Positions 6,614 through 12,689 of a stretch of DNA of 12,689 bases are shown here, piece by piece. The number at the start of each line of letters is the position of its first letter. Within the stretch, counting starts at the first letter, position 1. The notes under the pieces are model-generated. The model saw only the letters and a program-made list of their open reading frames with translations, had not been told where the DNA came from and made no database searches. Made by a program: the position numbers and the translations under genes. Source of the DNA: Desulfurococcales archaeon (GTDB lineage Archaea; Thermoproteota; Thermoprotei_A; Sulfolobales; NBVN01); contig JAGGUC010000145.1 of assembly GCA_021158735.1 (NCBI GenBank), forward strand, positions 1-12,689. The letters are read 5' to 3'.

Positions 6614-7585
6614 CTATAAGTCAACGGTAGTTCCTACTCCCTTCTCCTTAGCCAGTCTGTAGGCTAGCGCCGCGGCACAGGCGTCCTGGATCGCTAACCC
6701 AACGCTCTTAAATATTGTGATTCCATCACCTACTCTGCCGGGTTTCGTGCCAGCAACTACTTCACCTAGTTCAGCAATGTTATCTAAGCTGATGATTCCT
6801 TTCTCTATAGGTACTCTGATGTCACCTGTCTCCTTAAGTACGGCGTCCCTGGAGTCCACGACGATCGACTCGGCATTTCTTATTACGTCATCATCAAGTG
6901 CCCTGGCGTTAGGTGTGTGGGCACCTATGCTGATTATGTGAACAGGTGGCTTTAGGTAGTTACCGTAGACTACGGGTGTGTCAGTAGTGGAAGCCTCAAT
7001 AATGACTCTAGCACCATCGATCGCTTCAGATGAGGAAGAGCACGTAACTACCTTAAACCCTAAGCCCTCAGCGTATTCCCTGAACTTCTTCATAGCGTCT
7101 TCCCTTAAGTCGAAGATCCTTACTTCAGTAGGCTTAAAGAACGCTGACACGAACTTGAGCTGGTATCTCGCCTGGTACCCAGTACCTATTATGGCTAGAG
7201 CACCTGGTTCCTTGGGGGTCATGTACTTAGCTGATACGGCGCTTGCTGCAGCTGTTCTTAAGGCTGTGAGGACACCTCCCTCCATGACGGCCAGAGGGCT
7301 TCCCGTCACAGGGTCGAACAGGTTCACTATTGCCTGTATGGTTGGCAGTCCACGCTTAACGTTCTCACGCACAATGTTGACAATCTTTACGCCGACACCG
7401 TAGCCGGGTACGTGAGACTGCATGATCCCCCACCAATTACCCTCTACCCACATTACCGTCCTAGGTGGTGTGATGGTTTTGCCCTCTGAGAAAGCCTTGA
7501 AAGCTTGAGCTATTTCATTAACCAAGAGTTCCGGCTTAAGAAGCACCTCCAGTTCCTCTCCCTTAAGAATAAGTACTTTCGGCAA
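6614..7585 (-). CDS. Ornithine cyclodeaminase / mu-crystallin family enzyme
   Basis: This 323-residue NAD(P)-dependent enzyme belongs to the family that includes ornithine cyclodeaminase, archaeal alanine dehydrogenase (AF1665 type) and ketimine or delta1-pyrroline-2-carboxylate reductases. Visible family features are K67 (GVGVKIVN) and R110 (LTALRTAAAS) in the substrate domain, the Rossmann motif GTGYQA at 134-139, an acidic strand end (IFDLRED), and the conserved late motif GDGITIFKSVGLAIQD. Any of those reactions is possible; family membership is far surer than substrate. Its position directly upstream of the imino-acid dehydrogenase operon favours a role in proline, ornithine or cyclic-imine metabolism. 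The start is TTG 7585 with GAGGTG about 8 nt upstream and a weak TATA-like TATTATTA near 7605-7612. It is divergent from trmO with 64 bp between them. Confidence 0.85.
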   Translation of the reverse strand: MPKVLILKGEELEVLLKPELLVNEIAQAFKAFSEGKTITPPRTVMWVEGNWWGIMQSHVPGYGVGVKIVNIVRENVKRGLPTIQAIVNLFDPVTGSPLAVMEGGVLTALRTAAASAVSAKYMTPKEPGALAIIGTGYQARYQLKFVSAFFKPTEVRIFDLREDAMKKFREYAEGLGFKVVTCSSSSEAIDGARVIIEASTTDTPVVYGNYLKPPVHIISIGAHTPNARALDDDVIRNAESIVVDSRDAVLKETGDIRVPIEKGIISLDNIAELGEVVAGTKPGRVGDGITIFKSVGLAIQDACAAALAYRLAKEKGVGTTVDL

Positions 7586-7625
7586 CTAGAACGCACCTCA
7601 GCAACTAATAATACGCATTGAGGAG

Positions 7626-7633
7626 ATATAATC
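7626..7633 (+). promoter_or_regulatory. TATA-like box for trmO in the divergent intergenic region
   Basis: ATATAATC, preceded by purine-rich GAGGAG that resembles a B-recognition element, lies about 20 nt before ATG 7650. It predicts a leaderless trmO mRNA, possibly using the ATG or the following GTG codon. The minus-strand OCD-family promoter shares this 64-bp gap. Confidence 0.4.
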
Positions 7634-7649
7634 TATTCGGGTCTCAGAC

Positions 7650-8171
7650 ATGGTGGACAGCTCAGAAATTAATGTCAGACCTATAGGTGTTGTCAGGGTT
7701 AATGTTAGTGATGATGAGGTCAGGAATTCATGGATTTCGGAGGGCGTTGAGGGTATTGTTGAGGTGTTCCCGGAGTTTCAGGCTGGCTTAGAAGGTATTG
7801 ACGGCTTCTCACACATTATCTTAATTACATGGTTGCACAAAGTCAAAAGCGAGCATAGGTCAGTACTTAAGGTCAGGCCCAGGCGCCTGGCCAGGTTCGG
7901 TATCCCATTAAGTGAGTTGCCCCTAGTTGGGGTGTTCGCTACTGACTCACCAGTCAGGCCTAACCCCATAGGTGTCTCGATAGTTGAGTTGATTGGGAGG
8001 AGTGGTGGAACCCTCTACGTTAAGGGGCTCGACTTGTTTGACGGAACCCCAGTACTCGACATTAAGGCATACACCCCAGACAGAGCTGTTTCTGGTGTCA
8101 AGGTGCCTGAGTGGTATCTGAAGACGGAGCAAGTAGCTAAGAGGTACTTAGGCAGGGAGGTCAGAATATAA
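7650..8171 (+). CDS. trmO: tRNA (N6-threonylcarbamoyladenosine37-N6)-methyltransferase TrmO
   Basis: This 173-residue protein is of the TsaA/TrmO (UPF0066) family, which methylates the t6A37 base of threonine tRNA using S-adenosylmethionine. Family marks are IRPIGVVR-like VRPIGVVR at the start (residues 10-17), FPEFQAGLEGIDGFSHIILI (about 40-59), SPVRPNPIGVS (about 99-109) and DLFDGTPVLDIKAY (about 127-140). The whole consists of the single beta-barrel domain seen in archaeal members; the E. coli protein has an extra C-terminal domain of about 70 residues. It is monocistronic and plus-strand between two minus-strand units. Its stop codon TAA begins an A-run that forms the T-tract of the terminator for the converging threonine synthase gene. 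Expected to be cytosolic. Confidence 0.9.
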   Translation: MVDSSEINVRPIGVVRVNVSDDEVRNSWISEGVEGIVEVFPEFQAGLEGIDGFSHIILITWLHKVKSEHRSVLKVRPRRLARFGIPLSELPLVGVFATDSPVRPNPIGVSIVELIGRSGGTLYVKGLDLFDGTPVLDIKAYTPDRAVSGVKVPEWYLKTEQVAKRYLGREVRI

Positions 8172-8187
8172 AAAAAGCAACGTGCTT
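8170..8187 (-). terminator. Hairpin plus T-tract terminator for the threonine synthase transcript
   Basis: On the minus strand AAGCA-CGT-TGCTT is followed directly by more T (seven T in all, ending at 8170). It looks like a small intrinsic terminator, and it overlaps the stop codon of the converging trmO gene. Confidence 0.45.
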
Positions 8188-8205
8188 AAGTTGGAAGTCA
8201 CTTAA

Positions 8206-9318
8206 TCAAGTACTCAGCAGTGCCTCGAAGATCTTCAGTGTTTTAAGCCCTGAACCTGTCAGAGGTATTAGTACCTCATCACCCCTACCTATTAAGCCAG
8301 CTTCAACAGCCTTTACTAAGGCAGCGTACGGCGCAGCAGAAGTAGGCTCCACAATAAAACCTGAGTGAAGCAACTCCCTCAGAGCACCCACAATGTCATC
8401 ATTATCTACAAGCACTACATCACCCCTGCTCTCAAGTACAGTTTCCTTCAATTCCTTAAGTCTGGGCGGGTTAGGAACCATGATCCCGTCAGCTAGGTCT
8501 GAGGAAGTCGTGGTGCTGGGCGGTGACCCATGTACCTCCTCGTAGAGGGGCGCTACTGAAGTCCCCTGGACAGCTATGATCTTCGGAATACAGTCGAGTA
8601 AGCCCCAATTCACTAAGTCCCTGAAGCCTCTGTAAATACCTAGCATCAGGCCGCCAGACCCTACAGGAACAATTACTGCATTTCCTCTGAAGCCATTCTC
8701 ATAGACCTCATAGGCTAGTGTCTTGGCTGCCTCAATAAATAGGGGGGACCAGGTATGTGCTACGTAGAATGTCTTGCTATTAATGAGGTCCATGACCTTC
8801 TTTGCTGCTCTGCCCCGAGACTTCGCTTCTATTATGTTCGCTCCAAGCAACTTACACAGTATCTTCTTCCCCTGAGGTGCTGTCTCAGGCATTACGATGG
8901 TCACGTCCAGTCCCCTAATACGTGAGTATGCAGTAACAGCAATTCCAGTATTACCTGACGTATCCTCAACCACTCTCTCAAAGCCCAGCTCTGAAGCCAG
9001 TGATATGGCTAGCGACGCCCCCCTGTCCTTGAAGCTGCCTGTCGGGTTGAGGTACTCGAGCTTGAACCAAACTTTAATTCCTGCAACATCTCTTACAATG
9101 GTGGGTGTCCCGCCCTCACCTAGCGTGACATGTGCACCAATAGGTGGCAGTGCCTTCAGGTACCTCATCATACCTCTTCTTCCCTCAATAGGCTCCCAGC
9201 GAGGACGGTACATTATGTCGAGTGGTCCCCCGCACTTAGGGCATCTCCAGAAGTACTTCCTGAGGCTGTCTACGAAACCGCACTTAGGACAGTACCACAT
9301 GCTTGTATCTGCGGTCAT
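8206..9318 (-). CDS. thrC: Threonine synthase (PLP enzyme with zinc ribbon)
   Basis: This 370-residue PLP enzyme of fold type II converts O-phosphohomoserine to threonine. An N-terminal zinc ribbon (C10-x2-C13 and C26-x2-C29) precedes LGEGGTP (66-72). The PLP Schiff-base lysine is K97 in NPTGSFKDRGAS, the substrate loop is DTSGNTG, and the phosphate-binding loop is VPVGSGG. Zinc-ribbon threonine synthases of about 350-370 residues are usual in archaea. Related archaeal enzymes such as cysteate synthase share this architecture, so the exact substrate is not certain. The start is ATG 9318, 5 bases after the stop of the phosphoesterase gene, with AGGTAG just upstream; ATG at codon 7 is a less likely alternative. 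It probably shares a transcript with the phosphoesterase and ends at the hairpin at 8170-8187. Confidence 0.85.
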   Translation of the reverse strand: MTADTSMWYCPKCGFVDSLRKYFWRCPKCGGPLDIMYRPRWEPIEGRRGMMRYLKALPPIGAHVTLGEGGTPTIVRDVAGIKVWFKLEYLNPTGSFKDRGASLAISLASELGFERVVEDTSGNTGIAVTAYSRIRGLDVTIVMPETAPQGKKILCKLLGANIIEAKSRGRAAKKVMDLINSKTFYVAHTWSPLFIEAAKTLAYEVYENGFRGNAVIVPVGSGGLMLGIYRGFRDLVNWGLLDCIPKIIAVQGTSVAPLYEEVHGSPPSTTTSSDLADGIMVPNPPRLKELKETVLESRGDVVLVDNDDIVGALRELLHSGFIVEPTSAAPYAALVKAVEAGLIGRGDEVLIPLTGSGLKTLKIFEALLST

Positions 9319-9323
9319 GGCTA

Positions 9324-9857
9324 CTACCTTCTGAATACTTTACTAAGCAATACGCTGTCATCACTTAAGTTTCTTACCTCAATACTCAGCTCCTCATCGC
9401 CTACCGTAACTAAAGCATACGTAGCTGGCCATCCTTTCTTATCGGACTTCTTCAGGTGTCCGGGATTCAGGTATACTACGCCATTAACTTTCTCTAATCT
9501 TGGTATGTGCGTGTGCCCGTGAAATACAGCATCAACTGCCTTCCTACTTACGAGTTCCTCGGGCTTAGGATCCGTAGGTAAGTCGTTCTTATGGGACTCA
9601 GGTGTGTGGGTCAGTAGGACGTACCAGTCACTAAGTTTGACCACAACCCTGTTTATGACCTCGAAATCCTTGTAGACCTCCTCAAAAACTCCGGGTACTC
9701 TGATAACCTTGAATCCCGCGCTAACTATGGGGTCCGCATCTGGTGAGTCATCACCTAAGTGAATAACTAGGTCGGGTTCCACACCCCTTAACTTACCTAC
9801 TAGGAAATTGACCTGATCTAATTCACCATGCGTATCACTGACCACTATAATCTTCAT
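9324..9857 (-). CDS. YfcE/MJ0936-like metallophosphoesterase with degenerate GN motif
   Basis: This 177-residue protein is of the calcineurin-like YfcE family, small phosphodiesterases with a two-metal centre. The metal-binding motifs are D8-x-H10 (SDTHGE), G35-D36 (LGDDS), H84 (LLTHTPESH) and H113-G-H115-T-H117 (HGHTHIP). The usual third motif, G-N-x-D/E, reads G56-V57-F58-E59 here (VPGVFEEVY), so the Asn that normally bridges metal and substrate is missing. Either activity is changed or another residue substitutes. Length is normal. The ATG at 9857 has a TATA-like TAAAATCATAAT about 20-25 nt upstream, predicting a leaderless mRNA, and the next gene in the unit is threonine synthase. The physiological substrate is unknown for the family in archaea. 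Confidence 0.8.
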   Translation of the reverse strand: MKIIVVSDTHGELDQVNFLVGKLRGVEPDLVIHLGDDSPDADPIVSAGFKVIRVPGVFEEVYKDFEVINRVVVKLSDWYVLLTHTPESHKNDLPTDPKPEELVSRKAVDAVFHGHTHIPRLEKVNGVVYLNPGHLKKSDKKGWPATYALVTVGDEELSIEVRNLSDDSVLLSKVFRR

Positions 9858-9897
9858 TGAGAGCCCATTAATTATGATTTTACTGGAAGGTAATATA

Positions 9898-10869
9898 CTA
9901 TCTTTTCTTCAGAAACCTTAGTGCATGGTTTGAACCACACTTACCTGAGTACCCGAACCCTAAGGTAACCACATCGCCCTCCCTTAAGTTGAGCTGCCGT
10001 AACTGGCGTGATGGTATGATCTTAACTTCATGTCTAAATATGTAGGTACCGATACCCTGCGCAGGTATTCCATTGATGTACGGAATGGCTTCGGGAGTAA
10101 AAATAAGTCTGTAAGTATCGGTAAACTCTATAGTTCCTACGTCATAATCAAGAATCCTCAGGCTTTTTCCCTCATGAACGTTATGTGTTGCAGTACTATC
10201 TCCTACTACGGCACCGTACCCGTAGTGAGGTATTCCGAAATCACATACGTAGCTACGGGTTCCCAGGTCCGCTGTCAGAAAGCCGCCGTGGGCTGGCTTA
10301 ACCAGGTAGTACGACTTACTGATGTATGTAACCCTGAACTCACTGCTACGTATGGGTGCGGTAGCTCTCAGAATACTCATCAACTCGGTAGTAGGTAATA
10401 ACTTAATACCTCCTCTAACCCTCAGTGGGTCCTTAGAAGGCCTCACCTCGACATGCATGTGGGCTTCAGACCAAGGCCTGAAGTACCCGGAGATTACGTA
10501 ATTACCTAGCTGGTCTCCGAGAAATACCTTATCACCTACGCTGACCTGAGGCCTTACATGTAGGATCTTAAGTACGCTACCGCTACCTAACTCAATTAAT
10601 ATTACCCAGTCAGTAGTTATGGAGTCGTCCCTGTACTTCGGTGTTGGTACTTTAATGATGTGTGATACGATTCCTTCCTCGGCAGGCATGTAGGGGTAGG
10701 GAGCATAAATATCTGCGGCATAACCCAGCACGTGGGCTGGGTAGGGTGAGTCAGTCAGGGAGAACCATGATGTATTAGATGATTTACTGTCCATAAGCAA
10801 GTATATATGTATAGGGCTGCGGCCACAGCTTCTTGCTGTTAGTACTCTAAGCCACTTCACTTTCCTCAC
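9898..10869 (-). CDS. M23-type (lysostaphin/duplicated hybrid motif) domain protein
   Basis: This protein has 323 residues from GTG 10869; a shorter ATG start at codon 26 (10794) is possible. Residues about 40-145 match the LytM/M23 metallopeptidase fold: H46-x6-D53 (AHVLGYAADIY), a GIVSHI strand, H104 (LKILHV), the turn motif VSVGDKVFLGDQLG (109-122), and H137-M-H139 (AHMHVEVRP). All zinc and catalytic histidines expected for M23 are present, although the first motif is H-x6-D instead of the usual H-x3-D. Residues 150-323 are not recognised; they look beta-rich with a basic C-terminus. No convincing signal peptide or membrane segment is seen. M23 enzymes mostly cut peptidoglycan, which an archaeon lacks, so the role is unknown. 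It lies 40 bp upstream of the phosphoesterase gene. Confidence 0.65.
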   Translation of the reverse strand: MRKVKWLRVLTARSCGRSPIHIYLLMDSKSSNTSWFSLTDSPYPAHVLGYAADIYAPYPYMPAEEGIVSHIIKVPTPKYRDDSITTDWVILIELGSGSVLKILHVRPQVSVGDKVFLGDQLGNYVISGYFRPWSEAHMHVEVRPSKDPLRVRGGIKLLPTTELMSILRATAPIRSSEFRVTYISKSYYLVKPAHGGFLTADLGTRSYVCDFGIPHYGYGAVVGDSTATHNVHEGKSLRILDYDVGTIEFTDTYRLIFTPEAIPYINGIPAQGIGTYIFRHEVKIIPSRQLRQLNLREGDVVTLGFGYSGKCGSNHALRFLKKR

Positions 10870-10900
10870 TAAGCAATCTTTAATTACAGTAGATTCATAG

Positions 10901-10913
10901 AGCAGTAACTGCT
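10901..10913. repeat. Inverted repeat AGCAGT-A-ACTGCT upstream of the M23-type gene
   Basis: A perfect 6-1-6 inverted repeat lies 31 bp upstream of the M23-type GTG start and in the 82-bp gap after the DNA-binding protein gene. It is the size of a dimeric HTH operator. Function is inferred only from position. Confidence 0.3.
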
Positions 10914-10951
10914 GTACCTGCCCCCGGTCTGAGTCAGTGGTGTACTACTTA

Positions 10952-11452
10952 TTAGATACTAGAAAGTATTTCCGAGAGCTTACTTTTGACTACTTCAAGT
11001 TTTTCTCTGAGTCTCCTACCCTCCTCCTCAAGCTCCCTTACTCTCTCCTTAAGCTCATCTCTTTCCCTAACCACCCTATCCAGCTCCTCCTTAAACTCCT
11101 CAATATCGCCAGCTGCACTAAGTACTGCAGCTACAGGATCTATCTGACCTTTAACCAGCATCTCGTAGGTTTCCGAAACAAGTTTACCAGCCTCAGTCTT
11201 CTTGTTGAGGTGATTCCTGATGGTTGCCTCAGACCTACCCAGTTCCTCAGCTATTTCAGTAACAGGCATTCCTGCCTTACCCCTAGCTAGTGCACCAGCA
11301 GCAACAGCTAGTGAGTCGATCCACGTAAGCCTATCTTCAGCGTTCTTTATCCTCTCAATAACGTCCTTCCTGAGCAGTGTACCTATTAGTAGGTAAGTCT
11401 CTAGCTTGTGGATATCCTGCCTTCCAACAGGCTTAACAGGTACTTCAGCCAT
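10952..11452 (-). CDS. HTH plus coiled-coil DNA-binding protein (probable transcription regulator)
   Basis: The protein has 166 residues. The N-terminal half is helical, with a helix-turn-helix at about 63-92 (PVTEIAEELGRSEATIRNHL, where S74-E75-A76-T77 begin the recognition helix). Residues about 116-163 form a long charged coiled coil rich in E, R, L and V heptads (RERDELKERVRELEEE), so it probably dimerises. I associate this architecture with a crenarchaeal family of unassigned regulators; no ligand-binding domain is visible. The ATG at 11452 has TATATT on the minus strand about 21-26 nt upstream, giving a leaderless mRNA. It is divergent from ridA across 137 bp, a common arrangement for a regulator and its target, so control of ridA or itself is a reasonable inference. 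Target sites are not established. Confidence 0.7.
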   Translation of the reverse strand: MAEVPVKPVGRQDIHKLETYLLIGTLLRKDVIERIKNAEDRLTWIDSLAVAAGALARGKAGMPVTEIAEELGRSEATIRNHLNKKTEAGKLVSETYEMLVKGQIDPVAAVLSAAGDIEEFKEELDRVVRERDELKERVRELEEEGRRLREKLEVVKSKLSEILSSI

Positions 11453-11471
11453 CTTCCCTACCGTGAATACA

Positions 11472-11477
11472 ATATAG
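11472..11477 (-). promoter_or_regulatory. TATA-like box for the HTH/coiled-coil gene
   Basis: TCTATATTG on the minus strand is centred about 23 nt before ATG 11452. The remaining 110 bp up to ridA holds a plus-strand TATA-like TTTTATGTA near 11547-11555 for ridA, a CGTA-CCT-TACG inverted repeat at 11522-11532 and a TACGTA palindrome at 11557-11562. Confidence 0.35.
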
Positions 11478-11589
11478 AGAACAAAATTAATAAAGATTTG
11501 ACCATCACAAGCTTCAATCAGCGTACCTTACGGAACTTAAGCATAGTTTTATGTATTACGTATGAGATTTCTTTATGGTGTAGGATTTT

Positions 11590-11994
11590 ATGGCGTCGAT
11601 AAAGGTAATCCAAACAAATAAGGCCCCTAAGCCTGTAGGTCCCTACAGTCAAGCTATAAGCGTTGATGGCTGGCTATTCGTGTCAGGGCAGCTACCGATC
11701 GATCCTGAGACAGGTAAGTTAGTTGAAGGTGACTTCAAGGAGAAGGTGAGGAGGGTTATGGAGAACATTAAGGCTATTGTTGAGGCTGCGGGAGGTACCT
11801 TAAGGAATGTGGTTAAGGTTACGGTCTACTTAGGTGACATCAGTAAATTCGATGAATTTAATGAAGTATATAGTGAGTACTTCAAGGATCACAAGCCAGC
11901 CAGGTCAGTAGTGGAGGCCGGAATACCTAAGGACGCAGGCCTTGAAGTGGATGTCGTAGCCTACATAAGCCCTAAGATACTGATGCAGATGTAA
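11590..11994 (+). CDS. ridA: RidA family 2-iminobutanoate/2-iminopropanoate deaminase
   Basis: This 134-residue protein of the YjgF/YER057c/UK114 family forms trimers in the cytosol and hydrolyses reactive enamine/imine intermediates released by PLP and flavin enzymes. The family signature is complete: PVGPYSQAI (15-23), VSGQLPIDPETG (31-42), NIKAIVEAAGGTL (59-71), and R105, the carboxylate-binding arginine, in KPARSVVEAGIPKDAGLEVDVVAY. Length is typical. The start is ATG 11590, about 35 nt after a TATA-like TTTTATGTA. It is divergent from the HTH/coiled-coil gene and followed by a T-tract, so probably monocistronic. Its location among imine-producing enzymes (imino-acid dehydrogenase, OCD family, threonine synthase, class III aminotransferase) suits a detoxifying role. 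Confidence 0.92.
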   Translation: MASIKVIQTNKAPKPVGPYSQAISVDGWLFVSGQLPIDPETGKLVEGDFKEKVRRVMENIKAIVEAAGGTLRNVVKVTVYLGDISKFDEFNEVYSEYFKDHKPARSVVEAGIPKDAGLEVDVVAYISPKILMQM

Positions 11995-12026
11995 CTCAGC
12001 CGCGGGCTAAACACCAATTAATTAAA

Positions 12027-12035
12027 CTTTTATTT
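12027..12035 (+). terminator. T-rich tract after ridA
   Basis: CTTTTATTT begins 33 nt after the ridA stop codon and contains seven T in nine bases. No hairpin precedes it directly, which is usual for archaeal U-tract termination. Confidence 0.3.
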
Positions 12036-12160
12036 CCAATAACCCTCCGCTATGAGTACTTTATTGTATATGTGGCTGCAGCGCTACAAGAATTACTTAC
12101 TGCATAAAAAACTTAGGTAGTGATTATTTAATATGTACTGCATGCATCAAGATCTTGGAG

Positions 12161-12689
12161 ATGGTATTAATGGTGGACTTCTCAGGTGTTAAGAAGTTAA
12201 CTAAAAAGAAGATAGATGAGTGCCTTAGAATTGCTGAAGAGGACAGGAGGTACCTAGCTACTGCAGTAGCCCTCAAGTACTACCCCCTAGCTGTGGCGAG
12301 GAGTGAGGGCTCGTACGTGTGGGACCTCGACGGCAACCGCTACATAGACTTCCTGACAAGTGCCGCAGTATTCAATATAGGGCACACCCATAGCAGGGTG
12401 GCCAGCGCAATTAAGGAGCAGGTCAGCAAGTACTTCAACTACACCATCGCGTACCTTTATGCTGAACCGCCGGTCGAGCTGGCTAAGCTGCTTATTAAGG
12501 TGACTCCAGGTACGTTCCCGAAGAAGGTGTCGTTCGGCTTCTCGGGCTCGGACTCCGTTGATTCAGCAATGAAGGTTGCTAGAGCGTACACTAAAAGACC
12601 CTACATAATATCGTACTACGACTCATATCACGGAATGACCTACGGTTCCCTATCGGCCACAGGCATAGTTAAGGATGAAGTCAAGTCAC
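12161..12689 (+). CDS. Class III aminotransferase / amino-acid racemase, 5' part (cut by the window edge)
   Basis: An open frame of 176 codons runs off the end of the window. Its translation has the N-terminal features of fold-type-I class III PLP enzymes such as 4-aminobutyrate or ornithine aminotransferases and the archaeal broad-specificity amino-acid racemases. These are VWDLDGNRYIDFLTSAAVFNIGHTH, given here in two parts as VWDLDGNRYIDF and NIGHTHSRV, then the PLP-phosphate motif FSGSDSVDSAMKVARAYT (canonical G-S-E-A-N becomes G-S-D-S-V) and YDSYHGMTYGSLSATG. The catalytic lysine lies beyond the window. The GSD form is, as I recall, typical of Thermococcales amino-acid racemase/aminotransferase relatives. 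ATG 12161 follows a TATA-like TTATTTAATAT at about 12125-12135, while ATG 12170 has GGAG 9 nt upstream; the two differ by three codons. Confidence 0.88.
   Translation, partial: MVLMVDFSGVKKLTKKKIDECLRIAEEDRRYLATAVALKYYPLAVARSEGSYVWDLDGNRYIDFLTSAAVFNIGHTHSRVASAIKEQVSKYFNYTIAYLYAEPPVELAKLLIKVTPGTFPKKVSFGFSGSDSVDSAMKVARAYTKRPYIISYYDSYHGMTYGSLSATGIVKDEVKS

Noticed and set aside
7596..7623. CCTCA-N18-TGAGG inverted repeat in the OCD/trmO divergent region
   Set aside because: The two arms are better explained as the Shine-Dalgarno (GAGGTG) of the minus-strand gene and the purine-rich element before the trmO TATA-like box.
12052..12120. Plus-strand 22-codon frame (MSTLLYMWLQRY...) between ridA and the aminotransferase gene
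   Set aside because: It has an ATG about 20 nt after a T-rich box, but it is too short to judge without conservation and no Shine-Dalgarno is clear. A small protein cannot be excluded.

Overview
The window looks like chromosomal DNA of a thermophilic crenarchaeon, probably of the Thermoproteales type (Caldivirga/Vulcanisaeta-like). This is inference, not a database match. The grounds are short TATA-like boxes about 25 nt upstream of starts with little or no leader, Shine-Dalgarno motifs (GGAGGTGA, GGTGAT) mainly inside the operon, frequent GTG/TTG starts, AGG/ATA-rich codon use, a HTH plus coiled-coil protein of a type I associate with Crenarchaeota, and archaeal-type versions of every enzyme. 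No tRNA, rRNA, CRISPR array or intact insertion sequence was seen.

Layout. (a) 1-75: probable 5' end of a minus-strand gene leaving the window. (b) 76-574: the only long gene-free stretch. It is AT-rich except for a GC-rich island at about 331-455 made of five consecutive hairpins, probably a minus-strand structured RNA with its own TATA-like box. It resembles the 3' end of IS200/IS605 tnpB elements (omegaRNA region). (c) 575-2857: two minus-strand paralogues of the M29 aminopeptidase / NicX dioxygenase superfamily, each with its own promoter. One keeps the peptidase metal ligands; the other has a different set resembling the NicX iron site. (d) 2985-6430: a tightly overlapping minus-strand operon for a four-subunit proline/hydroxyproline-type dehydrogenase (order alpha, delta, gamma, beta). 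(e) 6614-7585: an ornithine cyclodeaminase/mu-crystallin family enzyme, minus. (f) 7650-8171: trmO (tRNA t6A37 methyltransferase), plus, divergent from (e) and convergent with (g). (g) 8206-10869: minus-strand threonine synthase, YfcE-like phosphoesterase and an M23-fold protein. (h) 10952-11452: a HTH/coiled-coil DNA-binding protein, minus, divergent from (i) ridA at 11590-11994, plus. (j) 12161 to the end: 5' part of a class III aminotransferase/amino-acid racemase, plus.

How they fit together. Most genes concern amino acids. The flavin/Fe-S complex should oxidise a secondary (imino) amino acid to a cyclic imine. The OCD-family enzyme reduces or deaminates such imines, RidA hydrolyses reactive enamine/imine intermediates, the class III PLP enzyme transaminates or racemises, threonine synthase is another PLP enzyme, and the M29-type protein may release free amino acids. 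A coherent imino-acid catabolic island is plausible but is inference from context; the substrate cannot be read from sequence. The most unusual items are the five-hairpin RNA, the metal-ligand swap in the M29/NicX pair, the M23 fold in an apparent archaeon, and the YfcE protein lacking the normal GN motif.
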